NCBI GenBank assembly: GCA_046498185.1
Contig: JAWOBE010000142.1
Coordinates: forward strand, 1 to 6,630
Direction: 5' to 3'
Length of the DNA stretch: 6,630 nt
Origin: CAYXDR01 sp046498185
GTDB taxonomy: Bacteria > Desulfobacterota > DSM-4660 > Desulfatiglandales > Desulfatiglandaceae
Made by a program: the position numbers and the translations under genes. The notes beneath the pieces were generated by a model that saw nothing but the letters and a program-made list of their open reading frames with translations, was not told where the DNA came from and did not search any database. Below are positions 5,262 through 6,630 of the stretch, piece after piece (within the stretch, counting starts at the first letter, position 1; each line of letters starts with the position of its first letter).

Positions 5262-5462
5262 ATGTTTGGTTTAGGCATGCCGGAATTGATCATAATTATG
5301 ATCATTATCCTGATAATATTCGGAGCGGGAAAATTGCCGGAGATAGGCAGCGGAATCGGTAAAGGGATCAAGAATTTTAAAAAGGCATCCCAGGAGCCTG
5401 TCGAAGAAATCGATTCTTCCAAGGAAAAAAAGGACGACGAAAAACCGGACTCAAAAAGTTGA
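5262..5462 (+). CDS. tatA: Sec-independent protein translocase subunit TatA/TatE
   Basis: TatA oligomerises in the inner membrane to form the passage for folded twin-arginine substrates recruited by TatBC. The 66-residue protein has the classic layout: a short periplasmic N-terminus, a polar residue (E8) early in the Ile-rich membrane helix (~7-20), the FG hinge at F20-G21, an amphipathic helix (KLPEIGSGIGKGIKNFKKA, ~24-42), then a charged disordered tail rich in Glu, Lys and Asp. The length and lack of a longer C-terminal helix favour TatA over TatB. GGAGG at 5251-5255, six bases from the ATG, supports the start. tatB and tatC are not nearby, so this is an isolated tatA, which is common in deltaproteobacteria. 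Confidence 0.92.
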   Translation: MFGLGMPELIIIMIIILIIFGAGKLPEIGSGIGKGIKNFKKASQEPVEEIDSSKEKKDDEKPDSKS

Positions 5463-5470
5463 GCCCGGTT
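5443..5470 (-). terminator. Intrinsic terminator for ssb, overlapping the tatA 3' end
   Basis: The block is a 12-position stem with one mismatch (AACCGG-A-CTCAA against TTGAG-C-CCGGTT) and a 4-base loop. On the minus strand the 3' arm runs into TTTTT, which makes it a rho-independent terminator 50 bases beyond the ssb stop. On the plus strand no U-tract follows, so it would terminate tatA weakly at best, though the hairpin could protect the tatA mRNA end. The tatA stop codon (5460-5462) lies in the stem. Confidence 0.7.
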
Positions 5471-5519
5471 AGCGTTAGAGGCTGACTTCTCGCCATAACA
5501 AGCTTCTTCGAACCGGCAA

Positions 5520-5939
5520 TCAGAATGGGATATCGTCTTCTGGTATGGTTGTTGGCTCGTCGTTGCGGTATCCTTCGTTGGAATCCTGCGTTCTTTCCTG
5601 TTTCATAGGTGAGCCGAGCATCTGCATGTTCTGTGCTATGATTTCTGTGGTATAGCGCTGAACGCCGTCTCTGTCTTCCCAGGACCTGGTTTGGATTCTA
5701 CCTTCGATATATACTTGGCTTCCTTTACGCAGGTACTTACCACACACTTCTGCAAGCCCGCGCCATGCGACAATCCTGTGCCATTCGGTTCTTTCCTGTT
5801 TCGCCCCAGTGTCCTTATCCTTCCATTCATCGGATGTTGCCACACTGAAACTGGCTACGGGCACTCCCGAGGGGGTGTAACGAACCTCAGGGTCTCTGCC
5901 GAGGTTTCCAACTACTATCGCCTTGTTTACTCCAGCCAT
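5520..5939 (-). CDS. ssb: Single-stranded DNA-binding protein
   Basis: SSB coats single-stranded DNA in replication, recombination and repair and recruits partner proteins through its C-terminal tip. The 139-residue product starts MAGVNKAIVVGNLGRDPEVRY. It carries the OB-fold (~1-110) with the conserved aromatic and polar positions WHRIVAWRGLAEVCGKYL (53-70) and YIEGRIQTRSW (77-87), a short polar linker, and the canonical acidic tip EDDIPF. The start at 5939 is chosen because GGAG lies seven bases upstream and the N-terminus matches the family. The frame is open to an ATG at 6002, but that extension is arginine-rich, family-atypical and lacks a ribosome site. The gene is convergent with tatA and divergent from the RNase J gene. 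Confidence 0.95.
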   Translation of the reverse strand: MAGVNKAIVVGNLGRDPEVRYTPSGVPVASFSVATSDEWKDKDTGAKQERTEWHRIVAWRGLAEVCGKYLRKGSQVYIEGRIQTRSWEDRDGVQRYTTEIIAQNMQMLGSPMKQERTQDSNEGYRNDEPTTIPEDDIPF

Positions 5940-6008
5940 TTTACGCTCCTTGCATTGTATTGATCCCCGGTCCGACCGCCCGTGTCGATACAGCCGGTTC
6001 ATTTAACG

Positions 6009-6035
6009 GATTTCCAAATCAAATTCTCTGAATTT
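6009..6035. promoter_or_regulatory. Two adjacent palindromes at the ssb promoter
   Basis: GATTTCCAAATC (6009-6020) is a palindrome with a CC centre. It abuts AAATTC-TCT-GAATTT (6021-6035), whose arms are perfect. The second overlaps the proposed ssb -10 box and the first lies just downstream of the likely start site, where a repressor would block transcription. LexA control of ssb is known in some bacteria, but I do not recognise these as an established SOS box. AT-rich composition makes chance palindromes more likely. Confidence 0.35.
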
Positions 6036-6061
6036 TATCACAATGAAAATATTGAAAGCAA
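6032..6061 (-). promoter_or_regulatory. Candidate ssb promoter with extended -10
   Basis: On the minus strand TTGCTT (6061-6056) is followed by 18 bases and TAAAAT (6037-6032). The -10 is preceded by TGA, giving the TGN extension typical of extended -10 promoters. The start site would be near 6025, leaving a leader of about 85 bases before the ssb ATG. Confidence 0.45.
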
Positions 6062-6078
6062 GGCCAATCCCGCGCGGC

Positions 6079-6109
6079 CTGACAGCGACTCTATTGACTC
6101 AGATATAAT
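6079..6109 (+). promoter_or_regulatory. Candidate promoter for the RNase J gene
   Basis: A perfect TATAAT (6104-6109) is preceded by CTGACA (6079-6084), one base off the -35 consensus, but with a long 19-base spacer. Transcription would start near 6116, leaving a leader of about 120 bases. That leader contains a small perfect hairpin, CGACC-GGA-GGTCG (6146-6158), and no convincing open frame. No gene is seen in 5940-6235. Confidence 0.45.
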
Positions 6110-6235
6110 AAAGAGTTAAGGTTCCGTTAATTCAACCGCTTGCAGCGACCGGAGGTCGGATTATCAACTGCGGGGCAAACGCCGCGCTTCCTTCTCCAAC
6201 GGTCACACAGACCGCGGCTTTCAGGAAATTCAAAC

Positions 6236-6630
6236 ATGGTCAAGATAATTCCCCTCGGCGGATTGGGTGAAATCGGCCTCAACATGATGGTGATGGAATG
6301 CGGCGATGATCTTTTCGTCATAGATGCAGGTTTGATGTTTCCCGGCGACTATCTCCCCGGCGTTGATATAGTAATCCCCAACTTCCAATATCTGCGAGAA
6401 AACACAAGAAGATTTAAAGCGGTCATATTGACCCATGGCCATGAAGACCATATAGGGGCGATGCCTTTTCTGTTGAAGGAATTTCAGGTTCCCGTCTTTG
6501 CAACGGGCTTTACCCTGGCGCTGCTCATGGAAAAACTCCGTGAGCACAGGATCGCCGAACAGTGCGACCTACGCCCCGTTAAACAGGGCGAGCGAATCAG
6601 GATAGGTACATTTACTGTAGAATTTATCAA
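6236..6630 (+). CDS. rnj: Ribonuclease J, 5' part (continues past the right edge)
   Basis: RNase J is a metallo-beta-lactamase / beta-CASP nuclease with 5'-3' exonuclease and endonuclease activity in mRNA decay and rRNA maturation. The visible 131 residues begin MVKIIPLGGLGEIGLNMMVM, the family signature N-terminus, followed by VIDAGLMFPG (28-37) and the zinc-binding motif HGHEDHIG, with H67, H69, D71 and H72 all present. Typical proteins are about 550 residues, so roughly three quarters, including the beta-CASP and C-terminal domains, lie outside the window. AGGAA (6222-6226) is nine bases upstream of the ATG. The gene is divergent from ssb and shares a ~300-base intergenic region with it. 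Confidence 0.93.
   Translation, partial: MVKIIPLGGLGEIGLNMMVMECGDDLFVIDAGLMFPGDYLPGVDIVIPNFQYLRENTRRFKAVILTHGHEDHIGAMPFLLKEFQVPVFATGFTLALLMEKLREHRIAEQCDLRPVKQGERIRIGTFTVEFI

Noticed and set aside
5206..5274. Small plus-strand frame upstream of and overlapping the tatA start
   Set aside because: No ribosome site, unremarkable composition, and it overlaps the well-supported tatA start in another frame.
5940..6002. Upstream ATG at 6002 for ssb
   Set aside because: The 21-residue extension is arginine-rich and not seen in SSB proteins; the ATG at 5939 has a good ribosome site and the standard N-terminus.
6094..6122. TTGACT at 6094-6099 as -35 of the RNase J promoter
   Set aside because: It is only four bases from TATAAT, and the hexamers 16-18 bases downstream are poor -10 boxes.
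1..6630. tRNA, rRNA, CRISPR array, insertion sequence or defence system
   Set aside because: I read both strands and saw no regularly spaced direct repeats, no transposase motifs, no terminal repeats flanking a gene and no tRNA-like arm pattern.

Overview
The window is mostly a bacterial housekeeping segment of mid GC content, about 50% by hand count just right of base 240. Gene content and protein style point to a deltaproteobacterial / Desulfobacterota-like genome: a proteobacterial-type oligoribonuclease, ATP-grasp succinyl-CoA synthetase, TatA, and RNase J in one neighbourhood. This placement is inference from the sequence, with no database search behind it. The first ~230 bases look different (about 71% GC over 1-240, hand count). 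They carry what looks like the tail of one gene and the head of an actinobacterial-type ribbon-helix-helix protein, and they cut thrS in mid-domain. A contig-end assembly chimera is the simplest explanation.

Layout: (1) 1-~230, foreign high-GC piece. (2) thrS, minus strand, cut off after about 395 residues, so motif 3 and the anticodon-binding domain are missing. It is preceded by a structured leader ending in an intrinsic-terminator-like hairpin whose U-tract reaches almost to the start codon. (3) A divergent ~440-base intergenic region. (4) orn, sucC and sucD on the plus strand. sucC overlaps the end of orn by 14 bases. sucC and sucD are separated by an unusual 158-base spacer holding nested inverted repeats and a degenerate TCG-hexamer run. 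(5) A good sigma70-type promoter, then an unrecognised 130-residue protein with three CxxC pairs, then tatA. (6) ssb on the minus strand, convergent with tatA, with its probable terminator lying across the tatA stop codon. (7) A ~300-base divergent region with promoter-like elements and small palindromes, then the 5' end of an RNase J gene running off the right edge.

Functionally: SucC and SucD form succinyl-CoA synthetase (TCA cycle or propionate-type carbon flow). Orn and RNase J both act in RNA turnover. SSB serves replication and repair, ThrRS serves translation, and TatA exports folded proteins. I see no mobile element, CRISPR array, tRNA or defence system. The items most worth a second look are the thrS leader, the palindromic sucC-sucD spacer, the cysteine-rich small protein next to tatA, and the left-edge junction.
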